A stretch of DNA of 64,000 nt from contig NZ_AOGX02000015.1 in the NCBI RefSeq assembly GCF_000332475.2, positions 1,054,001 to 1,118,000 of the forward strand. The letters run 5' to 3'. The notes below the pieces were generated by a model. That model was not told the DNA's origin and did no database searches. It saw nothing but the letters and a program-made list of their open reading frames with translations. This document shows positions 47,083-57,039 of this stretch, one piece after another (the stretch's first letter is position 1; each line of letters begins with the position of its first letter). The position numbers and the translations under genes are program-made. Origin of the DNA: Leptospira yanagawae serovar Saopaulo str. Sao Paulo = ATCC 700523 (GTDB lineage Bacteria > Spirochaetota > Leptospiria > Leptospirales > Leptospiraceae).

Positions 47083-47887
47083 TTTGTTTTTGTTTAGTTG
47101 TTCTTCGTTGTATTACCATCCAACGAAACAAACTTATTTTACTCCCAAACAAATGGGTTTTTCTTATACAGCAGAAACAATCGAAGCCAAAGATCATATA
47201 AAGATCAATGTTTGGAAAATTAAAAATCAAAAGTTAGAAACTCCAAAAGCTGTGATATTGCAGTTCCATGGGAATGGTCAAAACATGAGCTCTCATTTTT
47301 TATCACTTGCTTGGTTAGTCAATCATGGTTACGAGCTCATCACATTTGACTATAGAGGTTATGGTGAATCTGAAGGGGAACCTGATCCTTATGACAATAT
47401 TGAAGATAGTAAACTTGTTTTAGACTTCGCTTTAAAGGAAGCAAAAGAAAAAGGTGTGAAACTCATCGTCTATGGACAAAGTTTGGGTGGGGCCATAGCA
47501 ATGCGATCATTGGCGGAATGGGAAGGGAAAGAACATGTTGTCCTTTTGTGTATCGATGGTTCTTTTGCTTCGTATCGTAAAGTAGTCAAAGAAACGATGA
47601 ACCATGTGATCTTTCCTCCCATGGGAAATTTATTTTCTTGGATCTTCCATGATGCAACGAGCCCAAAAGATTCCATTGCGAGTTTAGCTCCCATACCAAT
47701 GCTTGTGATCCATGGAACCGAAGATACGGTTGTGTTTTTTGATAATGGAAAAGAGATTTTTGGGTTAGCCGGTGAACCTAAGGTATTTTGGGAAATCAGA
47801 GGAGGTGGCCATGTGGATTGGATGAACTTGGGTCAGTCTAAATTTGCCAAAGACTTTCTTTTGTTACTCAATAGGCACTTGTATTGA
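47045..47887 (+). CDS. Alpha/beta hydrolase lipoprotein
   Basis: A 280-aa protein from ATG 47045 (GGAGA 8 nt upstream). The signal peptide ends in LFLFSCSS (Cys19). The hydrolase fold has LQFHGNGQNMSSH near 72-84, DYRGYGESEGEP near 104-115, and GQSLGG with the nucleophile Ser near 151; the acid and base are suggested by GTEDTVVFF and GGGHVDW. It overlaps the DUF4105 gene by 38 nt and the next minus-strand lipoprotein by 24 nt at its end. It may be an acyl or peptidyl hydrolase at the cell envelope. Confidence 0.88.
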   Translation: MKKLYCLIIICFNLFLFSCSSLYYHPTKQTYFTPKQMGFSYTAETIEAKDHIKINVWKIKNQKLETPKAVILQFHGNGQNMSSHFLSLAWLVNHGYELITFDYRGYGESEGEPDPYDNIEDSKLVLDFALKEAKEKGVKLIVYGQSLGGAIAMRSLAEWEGKEHVVLLCIDGSFASYRKVVKETMNHVIFPPMGNLFSWIFHDATSPKDSIASLAPIPMLVIHGTEDTVVFFDNGKEIFGLAGEPKVFWEIRGGGHVDWMNLGQSKFAKDFLLLLNRHLY

Positions 47888-48373
47888 TTCAGGTTTTACT
47901 TCGATAAAAAATGGAACAGATAGAACTTCAGAAAGTGTTTCTTCCTTATTCACTTCCCGAAACATCATCTCACTTTTTGACATTTTTGTTTCACTAAAGA
48001 TTTTAAGTTCATAGAATTTTTCTTCTCCTGCTTTCACTTGGAACACTTTTGTTGCATCAGGTTTGCCGTTTACGTCCAATCGATAGGTCCCTTGTGTCAG
48101 TCTCACGTAACCCAAAGATCCATTTGTTAAATTCATTTTGTAAACTGGTGTTGGAATGACTGCGGTGGAAAATTTGTCTGGATACTTGGAAATGATACAT
48201 TCATAATCCCAGAGGGCAAGTGCTGTGTGTTCAGGACGAACCACATAAACGAGGCCAGTATCTGGTTGTTTCGATTCTAATTTTTGAAATTTGGTTTTGC
48301 TGGCACATTGGAAATGAATTCCAAATGATACAATAAAACAAAGAGAGAGGAAAGATATGGGATGAGATTTCAT
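47864..48373 (-). CDS. DUF2846-like lipoprotein
   Basis: A 169-aa lipoprotein: signal peptide ending in GIHFQCASK (Cys23). The mature part begins DTGLVYVVRPEHTA and contains YKMNLTNGSLGYVRLTQGTYRLDVNG, a pattern of DUF2846-type small beta domains. Function unknown. It is the last gene of the RimI-SDR-DUF445 operon (11-nt gap) and overlaps the convergent hydrolase. Confidence 0.65.
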   Translation of the reverse strand: MKSHPISFLSLCFIVSFGIHFQCASKTKFQKLESKQPDTGLVYVVRPEHTALALWDYECIISKYPDKFSTAVIPTPVYKMNLTNGSLGYVRLTQGTYRLDVNGKPDATKVFQVKAGEEKFYELKIFSETKMSKSEMMFREVNKEETLSEVLSVPFFIEVKPESIQVPIE

Positions 48374-48384
48374 AAATACTATTT

Positions 48385-49722
48385 TTACGACTCCATTTGA
48401 GAATTGAATTTTTTCTGGTTTCGGTAGTGAGCAATGTAAGTAATCAAAACCAAAGCTCCCACAGGAACTGCAAAATAGATATGAACTTGGATAAGGCCTG
48501 CAATCATTCCAAGAATTCCACCTAAGAATTGTATTACGACCAGGTTTCCACCCGTATTATCTAGTATCATTTTTTCCAAATCATCTGTATCAAGTGCCAT
48601 AACTCGTTCTTCGACAAGGGCTGTCACATTGATGTTGTGAACAAATTTTTCAATATTTGTTTTGAGGTAAGTTTTCCCTTCTTCACTATTCATAAATTCA
48701 AGAAGGCGTTTTTTCACCCATTCGACAGCCCGAAAGAAATTTTTTTCGATTTCTTCCCAGTTATTTGGATCATCTAAGTAGGCTTGCAATCGTTCAATCC
48801 CTGTCGGCAATAAGTTTTGTCTGGCATAGTCACCACTTGCTTCCAACCAGTTGGAAATTTTTCCAGTGATAAACTCTTGTGTTTCTTTAGAATTGAGCCG
48901 CTCTTGTAATCCTGCCATCATATCATCCATCATCTTCATAAACTGATCGGATGTTTCTGGGTCTTTGACAAATCGTTCTAACAGTTCACGGATGGCATCT
49001 TCGTTGAAAGAAAATATTTTTTTGACTCCAATCCCGATTTTACCTAGGGTACTCCTTGTTTTTAAGTACTCTTCTAGTCCTTCGTTCAAAAGGTTTGCAA
49101 GTTTTGGCATTTCTTCGAGTAAAATGACTCTGAGTTGTTGTCCAAGTTCTTCACGATTGGTTTCTTCCGTTAGATAGTATGTTAGGCGGTTTCTTGTATA
49201 CTCCCAAAGTTTTTGAACTTCCTCAGGACGTTCTGCCATTTTTTTCATTGTCTCTTCTGAAAAATCAAAGATGACCTCTAAAATCTCAGGCCCTCTTTCT
49301 TTTAACATGGATATGATTTTTGTGACAAGTAATGTACGGATTTCATCATTGTGGATGGCTTCATCGATTTCTTTGACTATCTTTTGAATGCCTGTCTCCA
49401 CCAAGTTCCTTTCATATATATAAGCAAGGATGATGTCTGGATGTAATAAATTGCTTTGGATACTTTCACCCAAAGATTTTGCGATTTTGGATTTGTTTTT
49501 TGGTACAAGACCAGACCATCCTAGCACCTTACCATGTTTAGGTTGGAATAACATTTTAATTGCGAGAAAGTTGGTATAATAGCCCACCATTCCTGCCATC
49601 AGCACTACAAAGGTTGCATTGATCCATAGATTTCCTTCGTAGTATACTTGAAATCCACCACAGACAATAGAAGATAAAACAAGGAGTCTACGATACCAAG
49701 TATCTAGTTTAGCGACATCCAT
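48385..49722 (-). CDS. DUF445 family membrane protein
   Basis: A 445-aa protein with TM segments near 12-30, 33-55 and 405-435. The DUF445 signature is MVGYYTNFLAIKMLFQPK near 45-62 with GWSGLVPKNKSKIAKSLGESI near 68-88. A long helical, charged central region contains repeated LLERF/WVKKRLLEF-like segments. Role unknown; envelope-associated. It follows the SDR gene with a 1-nt gap. Confidence 0.85.
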   Translation of the reverse strand: MDVAKLDTWYRRLLVLSSIVCGGFQVYYEGNLWINATFVVLMAGMVGYYTNFLAIKMLFQPKHGKVLGWSGLVPKNKSKIAKSLGESIQSNLLHPDIILAYIYERNLVETGIQKIVKEIDEAIHNDEIRTLLVTKIISMLKERGPEILEVIFDFSEETMKKMAERPEEVQKLWEYTRNRLTYYLTEETNREELGQQLRVILLEEMPKLANLLNEGLEEYLKTRSTLGKIGIGVKKIFSFNEDAIRELLERFVKDPETSDQFMKMMDDMMAGLQERLNSKETQEFITGKISNWLEASGDYARQNLLPTGIERLQAYLDDPNNWEEIEKNFFRAVEWVKKRLLEFMNSEEGKTYLKTNIEKFVHNINVTALVEERVMALDTDDLEKMILDNTGGNLVVIQFLGGILGMIAGLIQVHIYFAVPVGALVLITYIAHYRNQKKFNSQMES

Positions 49723-49723
49723 T

Positions 49724-50497
49724 TTATTCCTCTTCTAGTTTTAAATATCTTCCACTAAGTTTTCTTAAAAAACCACGAGGGATAAGTTCTGAAACTGTAA
49801 TGGCACCTTGGTTAAAACTACCTGTGATACAAACTGCTTCATTGTATTTAAGTGCGTTTAATGATTCTTCTACGACTTCGTCTGCATTTTGCCACATAAA
49901 TGAAGGGTATTTGGATTTGTTGATGCCCGCACGTTGGTGGAAGTCTGAATGAGTAAGACCAGGGCATAAAGCTTGGACATGGATGCCATAGTTTTTTGCT
50001 TCTTCGTGAATGGATTCCGTAAAAGATTTTACAAAGGCTTTAGTCGCTGCATAAATCGCACTGCCAGGGGCTGGCAAATAACCAGCGATAGATGCAACAT
50101 TGATCAAATATCCTTTTTTATTTTTTTTGAATCGATTGAGGGCAGTGTGACTTAGATGTACCAAAGTTTTTACATTCAAATTAACTTCGTCTAATTCTTT
50201 ATCGAGGGGAAGTGCTGCAAATTCACCAACAGTTCCAAATCCTGCATTGTTTACCAATATTTCTGCATCTTTATCCTTTTCGATGATACTCGCAAGTTCT
50301 TCGACATCCTTTTTTTTTGTGAGATCTAAGGCAAAATATTTTAACATACCTCGAGAGGATGGTTCTAAATCTAAAATCACTTTTTTTAAGTCGGATTCCG
50401 TTCTTGAGATTAAAAATACATTATAATCTTTGCCGAGAGCTCTAACAAATTCCTTTCCAATACCTTGTGATGCGCCTGTTACATATGCATTTTTCAT
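49724..50497 (-). CDS. Short-chain dehydrogenase/reductase
   Basis: A 257-aa classical SDR. The NAD(P) motif is VTGASQGIG at 6-14, NNAGFG near 86-91 and the catalytic YAATK near 149-153 with Ser at 136. A C-terminal PRGFLRKLSGRYLK segment is atypical. Substrate unknown, perhaps lipid-related. It overlaps the acetyltransferase gene by 4 nt. Confidence 0.9.
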   Translation of the reverse strand: MKNAYVTGASQGIGKEFVRALGKDYNVFLISRTESDLKKVILDLEPSSRGMLKYFALDLTKKKDVEELASIIEKDKDAEILVNNAGFGTVGEFAALPLDKELDEVNLNVKTLVHLSHTALNRFKKNKKGYLINVASIAGYLPAPGSAIYAATKAFVKSFTESIHEEAKNYGIHVQALCPGLTHSDFHQRAGINKSKYPSFMWQNADEVVEESLNALKYNEAVCITGSFNQGAITVSELIPRGFLRKLSGRYLKLEEE

Positions 50498-50922
50498 TCG
50501 ATGGGATTCCTCTTCATTAGAACGGCTGTTGATCCGTCCGGATAATATTTTTTACGTCTCTCAAGTTCCAAAAATCCAACTGACAAATACAGTTTGATTG
50601 CGAGTTCATTGGATTCCTTTACTTCTAAAAAAAATTCCTTTTTGGGAAATTTTTGAAAAAGGTTTTCTAACATTTGTTTTGCGATTCCTCGTTTCCTGAA
50701 ATTCGGAAGCGTGGCAATCCTGAAAATTTCAATTTCCCATGGTGTTTCACAAACTAACGCATAACATTGGATTTCTGGATTTCCAATTCCAAATGCCAGA
50801 TGGAATTCCAAATGGGTTTGGATCATTTTCTCTGTCCATGTTTCTCCAGGAAAACAGGATTCTTCCCAATCTAAGATTTGAGACAAATCCCCTTCACCCA
50901 GGCTCTGAAAACTAAGAGACAT
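50494..50922 (-). CDS. RimI-like GNAT acetyltransferase
   Basis: A 142-aa GNAT protein. It shows DWEESCFPGETWTEKMI near 17-33, FRIATLPNFRKRGIAKQMLENLF near 71-93 (the acetyl-CoA loop R-K-R-G-I-A) and a final FLELERRKKYYPDGS, as in RimI. RimI acetylates the N terminus of ribosomal S18, but substrates of relatives vary. ATG 50922 is chosen over GTG 50928. It is first in the operon with SDR, DUF445 and the lipoprotein, and diverges from the TPR lipoprotein. Confidence 0.82.
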   Translation of the reverse strand: MSLSFQSLGEGDLSQILDWEESCFPGETWTEKMIQTHLEFHLAFGIGNPEIQCYALVCETPWEIEIFRIATLPNFRKRGIAKQMLENLFQKFPKKEFFLEVKESNELAIKLYLSVGFLELERRKKYYPDGSTAVLMKRNPIE

Positions 50923-50972
50923 AATCACATTTTTTTCTTTTCATCCAAAAGAAAGAAACTAAAATCGAACCG

Positions 50973-51890
50973 ATGGGCACAAAAAACGGCAGGTTTTCCT
51001 TAGTTTTCTTACGAAAGTGGGTCCTTACTTTCTGTTTGCTCTTTTTTTTCAGTGGTTGTGAATACCTGAAATCACTTACCGAATCCAGATACCGCAAACG
51101 AATTGGAGGAGAGTTAACTTCAGAGAAAGACATCGTCAACTGGAAAGAAAAATTGGCTTTGGAAGAGGCCGAAATGGAAGAAATGGAAAAACGAATCCGG
51201 AAGTTGGTGCAAAAATCCAACCAATCAGCAGCCCTTTCATGGAAAATTGCACGGGCGTATATGAGGGCGGGTTCTGCCGATTTGGGTGTCCGTTATTATG
51301 AAGAAGCGGTTTCAGAATCCATTCCCAATGCAAAACAAGGTGGATTTGAAATCCATTCATATGAATCCGCATTACCTTTTTTTGAGAAAGCCATCCAATC
51401 AGGAAAATTAGATAAGCAGTTGTTATACGAGACTGCAGTTGCCTACGCAAATGCTTCAAAAGATATGGGTTGGGAACAAACGAGAAGGAGTCGCGCCATT
51501 TCTCTTTTCAAACAATTGGCAAAACTCGATAAAGATGATTCTCGGTTCCCATTTCAATTGGCTTTGGTGTATTTTGATTCCTCATTAAAAGATGAATCTT
51601 GGAATGGAAAACTTTCCAGTGGTTATGATGAAATCGAAACCGCATTTTCTCTGTTAGATCAGATATTAAGAAAAGAGCCTTACAACGTTCCCACTCGTTT
51701 TGCGAAGGCAAATTTCTTATACCAAATTGGGAAATCTTCACTTGCCTATGAAGAATATGTTCGGATCAAATCGATTTTAGAACAAATGAAAGAAAATGGA
51801 AATATCCGAGAGCCATTGGAAGAAAATTCATCTTACAAAAATGTTTTAAAAAATTTAAACCTCCTTGGGGCCCAAAACAAATCTAACTGA
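50973..51890 (+). CDS. TPR-containing lipoprotein
   Basis: A 305-aa protein with a lipobox LLFFFSGCEY (Cys29). The rest is helical, with an acidic coiled-coil stretch (about 50-78) and TPR-like pairs such as AALSWKIARAYMRAGSADLGVRYYEEAV near 86-113 and RFPFQLALVYFDS, and AKANFLYQIGKSSLAYEEYVRI. Likely periplasmic scaffold. It lies 11 nt before dprA. Confidence 0.75.
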   Translation: MGTKNGRFSLVFLRKWVLTFCLLFFFSGCEYLKSLTESRYRKRIGGELTSEKDIVNWKEKLALEEAEMEEMEKRIRKLVQKSNQSAALSWKIARAYMRAGSADLGVRYYEEAVSESIPNAKQGGFEIHSYESALPFFEKAIQSGKLDKQLLYETAVAYANASKDMGWEQTRRSRAISLFKQLAKLDKDDSRFPFQLALVYFDSSLKDESWNGKLSSGYDEIETAFSLLDQILRKEPYNVPTRFAKANFLYQIGKSSLAYEEYVRIKSILEQMKENGNIREPLEENSSYKNVLKNLNLLGAQNKSN

Positions 51891-51901
51891 CCTCATCCCA
51901 T

Positions 51902-52825
51902 GTGGTAGTTTCCCTATTGGGCCATCCCAAAATTGCTTCTTTTCTGCGCAAAACAAAGATTTGGCGACAATATCCAAGTTTTAATCAATTGTTTCAGGAA
52001 TTACCCAAGTTTTTTCCAGAAGAAGATTGGCGTTTATGGCTTGCTGAATGTAAAACTTGGGAAAAACAGAAAAAGCCTGAATGGACTCTTCTCCCCTATG
52101 ATGATCCGAATTATCCCAAGTTACTGAAGGAAATTTTTGATCCACCACTTGTGCTTGTTTGTTTGGGAGATCTATCAGTTCTACAAAAGAATTTAGTTGC
52201 GATTGTCGGAACACGAAAGGCATCACCCATTTCCATCACAGCAACGAAAGCTCTGGTCCGGTCACTTTCCCAAACTGAAGGTATCGCCATAGTTTCTGGT
52301 ATGGCACTCGGGATCGACAGACAAGCATTTCTGACAGCTTTTGAGTTAGGTATTTCTGTTGTAGGAGTTCTTGGCACAACTCTTGGAACCGAATACCCAC
52401 CAGGCAATCGTGACTTATATAAAAAAATCAAAACAGACACCAAACAATTGTTAATTTCAGAATTTCTATTGTACACAGAGCCTGCCCGATGGACCTTCCC
52501 AAAACGCAATCGGGTGATCTCTGGGTTATCAAAGAAGGTTTTTATTATGGAATCTGGCAAAAAATCGGGAACCATCTCCACAGCGATGAGTGCGATGGAA
52601 CAAAATCGTGAGATCTTTGTTTTTGATCATCCCAAACAATTTGATAATGAAGGTGGAAAGATGTTAATCCGACAAGGAGCAGAACCACTATTTGGAGAAA
52701 CAATTAGAACAAAAGGAAATAAATTTGAATCTAGGATTCTCAGTTATGAGGAATGGTACAAACAAAAAAACACCTCCTTTGAATGGAAACAAGAGGAGGT
52801 GGGTGATTTCCAATTTATCCTTTAA
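51902..52825 (+). CDS. dprA: DNA processing protein DprA
   Basis: A 307-aa DprA/Smf protein. The Rossmann core has LVAIVGTRKASP near 97-108, IVSGMALGIDRQAF near 130-143, FPKRNRVISGLSKKVFIMESGKKSGT near 199-224. It loads RecA on single-stranded DNA in transformation. The start is GTG 51902; there is no C-terminal winged helix beyond about 290. It overlaps the convergent exchanger gene by 11 nt. Confidence 0.93.
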   Translation: MVVSLLGHPKIASFLRKTKIWRQYPSFNQLFQELPKFFPEEDWRLWLAECKTWEKQKKPEWTLLPYDDPNYPKLLKEIFDPPLVLVCLGDLSVLQKNLVAIVGTRKASPISITATKALVRSLSQTEGIAIVSGMALGIDRQAFLTAFELGISVVGVLGTTLGTEYPPGNRDLYKKIKTDTKQLLISEFLLYTEPARWTFPKRNRVISGLSKKVFIMESGKKSGTISTAMSAMEQNREIFVFDHPKQFDNEGGKMLIRQGAEPLFGETIRTKGNKFESRILSYEEWYKQKNTSFEWKQEEVGDFQFIL

Positions 52826-53849
52826 AGATAAATCCTGCAACCGTTGCGATTGCGTACACAATGAGTAAAAACACACCAAACGGACGTTTGATTTTGTCTT
52901 TTGAGAAAACAATTCCCAAGCGGAACAAAATCAAAACGATAAGCATAGATGGAAAATAAAAGCTGAAAAAACTCACAGGAGCTTCGAGTCCATTTCTGGT
53001 TACGGCCGCGGCAGCACCAGACACAAACAGTACATTTAAAATATCGGCTCCGATGATATTACCAACTGCAAGTTCGGAGTGACCACGCCTTGACGCCTGG
53101 ATGGCTGTTACAAGTTCTGGTAAACTCGTACCAAACGCAACCAGTGTTGCTCCGATGATGGATTCAGGGATTGACAACCGAACGGCTGTTTCTTGCACAG
53201 ATGGAATGAGTACTTTGGAAGACAAAATCACAAGTGTGATTGCCACAACAAGTTTCAAAAAAATGACCCAAAAAGGAGAGTCGTCGTATTCTGTTGTGTC
53301 ATCAAGACCTGCTTCCACTTCACCTGGTTTTGACCGTGACCAACGAATGCTTAAATACACGTAAACCCCAAGCAAAATCAAAAATACAATCCCAGTTCCC
53401 TGATCGATGCGTCCACCAGTTGTAAAAACAGACGTTAGGTTTGACCAAGGAAGGGCTGCAAACACGAGTAAAAATCCACTGAGAACTTGGATCCAACCTT
53501 GGCGGTTCACGAGTCGTTTGTCGATGTCAGGAGGGGAAATGAGGATGGCAATCCCAAGGATGAGTCCCGTGTCGCAGATAATCGATCCAACCGCATTGCC
53601 AAGGGCAATCCCGGGATTTCCTTCTAGAGCAGCGAGGACAGAAACCGAAACTTCGGGAAGTGTGGTACCCAAACTAACAATCGTTGCTCCAATGATCATT
53701 TTGGGAACACCCCATCTTGCCGAAAGGGAAACAGCTTCGTCCACCAAAACATCGGCGGCTTTCCCAAGGACAAGGATCGAACCTATGATCACAAGGAGAA
53801 GAACGGGTAAGGGAAGGGTTTGAAAAGTTGCAGTCAGAAATGCATCCAT
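52815..53849 (-). CDS. CaCA family Na+/Ca2+ exchanger-like protein
   Basis: A 344-aa protein with about ten TM helices and two alpha repeats: IVSLGTTLPEVSVSV near 58-72 and LVAFGTSLPELVTAI near 236-250, with GNAVGSIICDTG and GNIIGADILNVL. These carry the acidic ion-binding residues. It is YrbG-like and should exchange calcium for sodium or protons at the inner membrane. Its ATG shares CCATGG with a plus-strand ATG at 53848. Confidence 0.92.
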   Translation of the reverse strand: MDAFLTATFQTLPLPVLLLVIIGSILVLGKAADVLVDEAVSLSARWGVPKMIIGATIVSLGTTLPEVSVSVLAALEGNPGIALGNAVGSIICDTGLILGIAILISPPDIDKRLVNRQGWIQVLSGFLLVFAALPWSNLTSVFTTGGRIDQGTGIVFLILLGVYVYLSIRWSRSKPGEVEAGLDDTTEYDDSPFWVIFLKLVVAITLVILSSKVLIPSVQETAVRLSIPESIIGATLVAFGTSLPELVTAIQASRRGHSELAVGNIIGADILNVLFVSGAAAAVTRNGLEAPVSFFSFYFPSMLIVLILFRLGIVFSKDKIKRPFGVFLLIVYAIATVAGFIFKG

Positions 53850-53865
53850 GGATAAAGGTCAGAAT

Positions 53866-54489
53866 ATGGACTACTTACTTCGCATGCGACTCTTTCTTTG
53901 GCTTGGGACCCTCAGTTTTTTTTCTCCAGCCTTCGGAGAACCACGAATTCCGAAAGAACCAAACCTTCCGACAATGCCAAACGATGAATCCAAAGAACCA
54001 AGGAATGCTCGTGGAGAAAAAGAATCGGCCGAGTCAAAAGTTCTGAATGTAACCTTGTGTGATGGGCGAACCGTGCGAGGTGAATCAACTAGCGGTAGTC
54101 AGACGATTCATTTTGAACATACAAAAGATGGGATTTTATACAAAAAAAAATTGAACGTGAATGAACTTGACTCGATCAAAATTGATTCTTGGGAATTCAA
54201 ATTGAAACGGGAAGAAAAAAAAGGAACCACCTATGAAGTACTTCCCAAAAAAATTCGAATCCGCACAAAAAACGGAGAAGTTTTTTATAAGGAAACTGGT
54301 TTATCGGATCTAAAACTTCTCAATATCGAAATCAAAAACAATAATGGAGAGACCACAGTTTTTACCTATTGGGTGGATCTAAAATTCCCTGATGGGAAAT
54401 GGTATTCAGGATTACCGATGACAAAATCAGATGTTTCCTTTCGCGAAGATTGTCTGAAAGACGTGGTGAAAATGATAGAATGGGAATGA
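53866..54489 (+). CDS. Hypothetical exported protein
   Basis: A 207-aa protein from ATG 53866, with AAAGG 8 nt upstream; an upstream in-frame ATG (53848) shares the CCATGG of the divergent exchanger. Signal peptide MRLFLWLGTLSFFSPAFG, then a Pro/Glu-rich segment and a beta domain with VTLCDGRTVRGE. No family recognised. Basic and acidic surface pattern suggests periplasm. Confidence 0.6.
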   Translation: MDYLLRMRLFLWLGTLSFFSPAFGEPRIPKEPNLPTMPNDESKEPRNARGEKESAESKVLNVTLCDGRTVRGESTSGSQTIHFEHTKDGILYKKKLNVNELDSIKIDSWEFKLKREEKKGTTYEVLPKKIRIRTKNGEVFYKETGLSDLKLLNIEIKNNNGETTVFTYWVDLKFPDGKWYSGLPMTKSDVSFREDCLKDVVKMIEWE

Positions 54490-54649
54490 TGGATGGAACG
54501 TAGATAGAATGAATCGAATCAGTGGATCGTATCGATCCAATCAATCATAAGATCGATAAAATGAAAATGTTGCAACAAATCAATAGAATTGTTGAATATA
54601 TCCGATGGAAGGGAATTCTTTCGTTGGAAAAACAAAATAAAATCACCTG

Positions 54650-54691
54650 CTAAAACCAAAAAGTATTGTTGTAAACACTTTCTGGTTTTAG
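54650..54691 (-). terminator. Hairpin after the decarboxylase gene
   Basis: CTAAAACCA (54650-54658) pairs with TGGTTTTAG (54683-54691); after one mismatch a further five pairs form, leaving a 12-nt loop. On minus it lies 33 nt past the decarboxylase stop and is followed by a T-rich stretch, so it is a likely terminator. Confidence 0.65.
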
Positions 54692-54723
54692 AATTCTTCA
54701 GAATGGTAATGTGATTTCGTTTT

Positions 54724-57000
54724 TTAAGATTCGATCACACAATCCACAAAATACGTAAGTTGGCCTGTCTCCGATTTTTCTTCCACAAGTCCATGGATGT
54801 CCGTTTCAAATCCAGGGAACTTTGTATTGAACTCACGAGCAAACTGTAAGTACCGGATGATCGTTGAGTTAAATTTTTCTCCAGGGATGAGAAGAGGGAT
54901 TCCAGGAGGGTATGGAGTGAGAAGGACTGAGGTAATCCTTCCTTCCAATTCATCTATCGGAACCCGTTCGATATCACGATGTGCCATCTTGGCAAATGCT
55001 TCCGAAGGTTTCATTGCAGGGATCATCGGACTCAAATACATCTCAGTTGTTAGGTGGGAAATGTTATTTGCCCGATACACTTCATGCATAGATTGGCAGA
55101 GGTCTCGTAATCCAATCCGATCGTATTTCGGATACGCTGCTGTAAACTTTGGCATCACCCTCCAAAGTGGTTGGTTCGAATCGTAATCATCTTTGAACTG
55201 TTGTAATTCGGTGACCATTGTATTCCATCGGCCTTTCGTGATACCAATCGTAAACATGATAAAGAAACTATAAAGTCCCGTTTTTTCGACGATGATTCCA
55301 TGTTCAGCCAGGTATTTGGTAAGGATCAGGGCAGGGATCCCCCAATCAGCAAATTCCCCCTCTACACTCATTCCTGGAGTGATGACAGTGGCTTTGATCG
55401 GATCCAACATATTAAATCCTTCCGCAATGTCACCAAATCCATGCCAACGGTCATTGGCCTTTAGGATCCATTCATCTCGTTCGCCAGCTCCCTCTTCCGC
55501 TAGGGCTTCCGGTCCCCAAACACTGAACCACCAGTCCTCTTCCAATTCCAAGTCAACCTTTCGCATGGCTCGCCTGAAATCCAAAGCTTCTTCGATGGAC
55601 TCTTCTACAAGAGCATTCCCACCAGGAGATTCCATCATTGCTGCAGCCACATCACAAGAGGCAATGATGGCGTATTGTGGACTCGTACTTGTGTGCATTA
55701 AAAATGCTTCGTTGAATAAATTTCTATCTAGCGTTTCTTTTTCACTATTTTGCACAAGGATCTGGCTTGCTTGTGACAATCCTGCCAAGAGTTTATGTGT
55801 GGATTGAGTGGCAAAGATCATACTTTCTTTTGGGCGAGGTCTATCAGATCCAATCGCATGCATGCCTGTATAAAAACGATGGAAGGCCGCATGTGGTAAC
55901 CATGCTTCATCAAAATGAAGGGTTGAAATTTTGCCATCTAACTCTGATTTGATATCTTCAACATTGTAGAGAATTCCATCATAGGTACTTTGTGTAATGG
56001 TTAGGATACGTGGATTCCCTTTTACATGTTTTGCAAACGGGTGTTCCGCGATCTTTTTTTGAATGTTTTCCCAAGTGAACTCAGATTTGGGAATAGGGCC
56101 AATGATCCCAAAATGGTTTCTTGTAGGCATTAAAAAAACTGGGATGGCACCTGTCATAGTGATGGCATGTAAAATACTTTTGTGGCAGTTGCGGTCAACG
56201 ATCACAACGTCGCCAGGAGCTACCGTGCTATGCCAAACAATTTTATTGGAAGTAGAAGTTCCATTTGTCACAAAGTACAAACTATCACATTGGAAAATCC
56301 TCGCGGCATTTCGTTCACTTGCAGAAATGGGTCCCGTATGATCTAAGAGTTGGCCTAGTTCATCGACCGCATTACAAACGTCAGCACGCAACATGTTCTC
56401 ACCAAAAAACTGATGGAACATTTGTCCTACCGGACTTTTTAAAAAGGCAACACCACCTGAGTGACCTGGGCAATGCCAACTATAACTTCCATCATGTGCA
56501 TATTGTGTAAGAGCGCGAAAAAAAGGTGGAGGTAAACTATCTAAATAAGATTTAACTTCTCTGTGGATCGCACGAGCCATAAACTCTGGTGTGTCTTCAA
56601 ACATATGAATGAAACCATGGAGTTCTTTAAGGATACTATTAGGAATGTGGCGGCTTGTTCTTGTTTCCCCATATAAAAAGAGAGGGATGTCTGCGTTCCT
56701 GTGACGGACTTGGGTGACAAAGTCTTTGAGTTGGCGGAGGGCATCTGGCACTTCACCTTCTGTCTCTGGCGTAAACTCTTCATCATCAATGGAAAGGATG
56801 AACCCACATGCACGACTCTGTTGTTGTACAAAACTCGTGAGGTCTCCGTAACTGGTTACACCCAGAACTTCGATCCCTTCCCCTTCTAAGGCCTTTGCAA
56901 TAGCTCGAATGCCAAGACCACTGGCATTTTCGGAACGAAAATCTTCATCAATGATGATGATAGGAAATTGTACGATACCGTTTTGATACATCAACTCCAT
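54724..57000 (-). CDS. Orn/Lys/Arg decarboxylase, AdiA-like
   Basis: A 758-aa PLP decarboxylase of fold type I. The N-terminal wing domain (about 1-150) is followed by the PLP core with STHKLL and Lys403 as the likely Schiff base, preceded by HFDEAWLPHAAFH near 365-377. The C-terminal domain ends with YPPGIPLLIPGE. It matches inducible arginine/lysine/ornithine decarboxylases that consume protons and make polyamines; which amino acid is used cannot be told. ATG 56991 (GGAG just upstream) is an alternative start. It follows the 772-aa gene with a 39-nt gap. Confidence 0.92.
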   Translation of the reverse strand: MELMYQNGIVQFPIIIIDEDFRSENASGLGIRAIAKALEGEGIEVLGVTSYGDLTSFVQQQSRACGFILSIDDEEFTPETEGEVPDALRQLKDFVTQVRHRNADIPLFLYGETRTSRHIPNSILKELHGFIHMFEDTPEFMARAIHREVKSYLDSLPPPFFRALTQYAHDGSYSWHCPGHSGGVAFLKSPVGQMFHQFFGENMLRADVCNAVDELGQLLDHTGPISASERNAARIFQCDSLYFVTNGTSTSNKIVWHSTVAPGDVVIVDRNCHKSILHAITMTGAIPVFLMPTRNHFGIIGPIPKSEFTWENIQKKIAEHPFAKHVKGNPRILTITQSTYDGILYNVEDIKSELDGKISTLHFDEAWLPHAAFHRFYTGMHAIGSDRPRPKESMIFATQSTHKLLAGLSQASQILVQNSEKETLDRNLFNEAFLMHTSTSPQYAIIASCDVAAAMMESPGGNALVEESIEEALDFRRAMRKVDLELEEDWWFSVWGPEALAEEGAGERDEWILKANDRWHGFGDIAEGFNMLDPIKATVITPGMSVEGEFADWGIPALILTKYLAEHGIIVEKTGLYSFFIMFTIGITKGRWNTMVTELQQFKDDYDSNQPLWRVMPKFTAAYPKYDRIGLRDLCQSMHEVYRANNISHLTTEMYLSPMIPAMKPSEAFAKMAHRDIERVPIDELEGRITSVLLTPYPPGIPLLIPGEKFNSTIIRYLQFAREFNTKFPGFETDIHGLVEEKSETGQLTYFVDCVIES

Positions 57001-57039
57001 AGGAGGTATGTCCCACAGAGAATCAAATGATTTTAGTTT

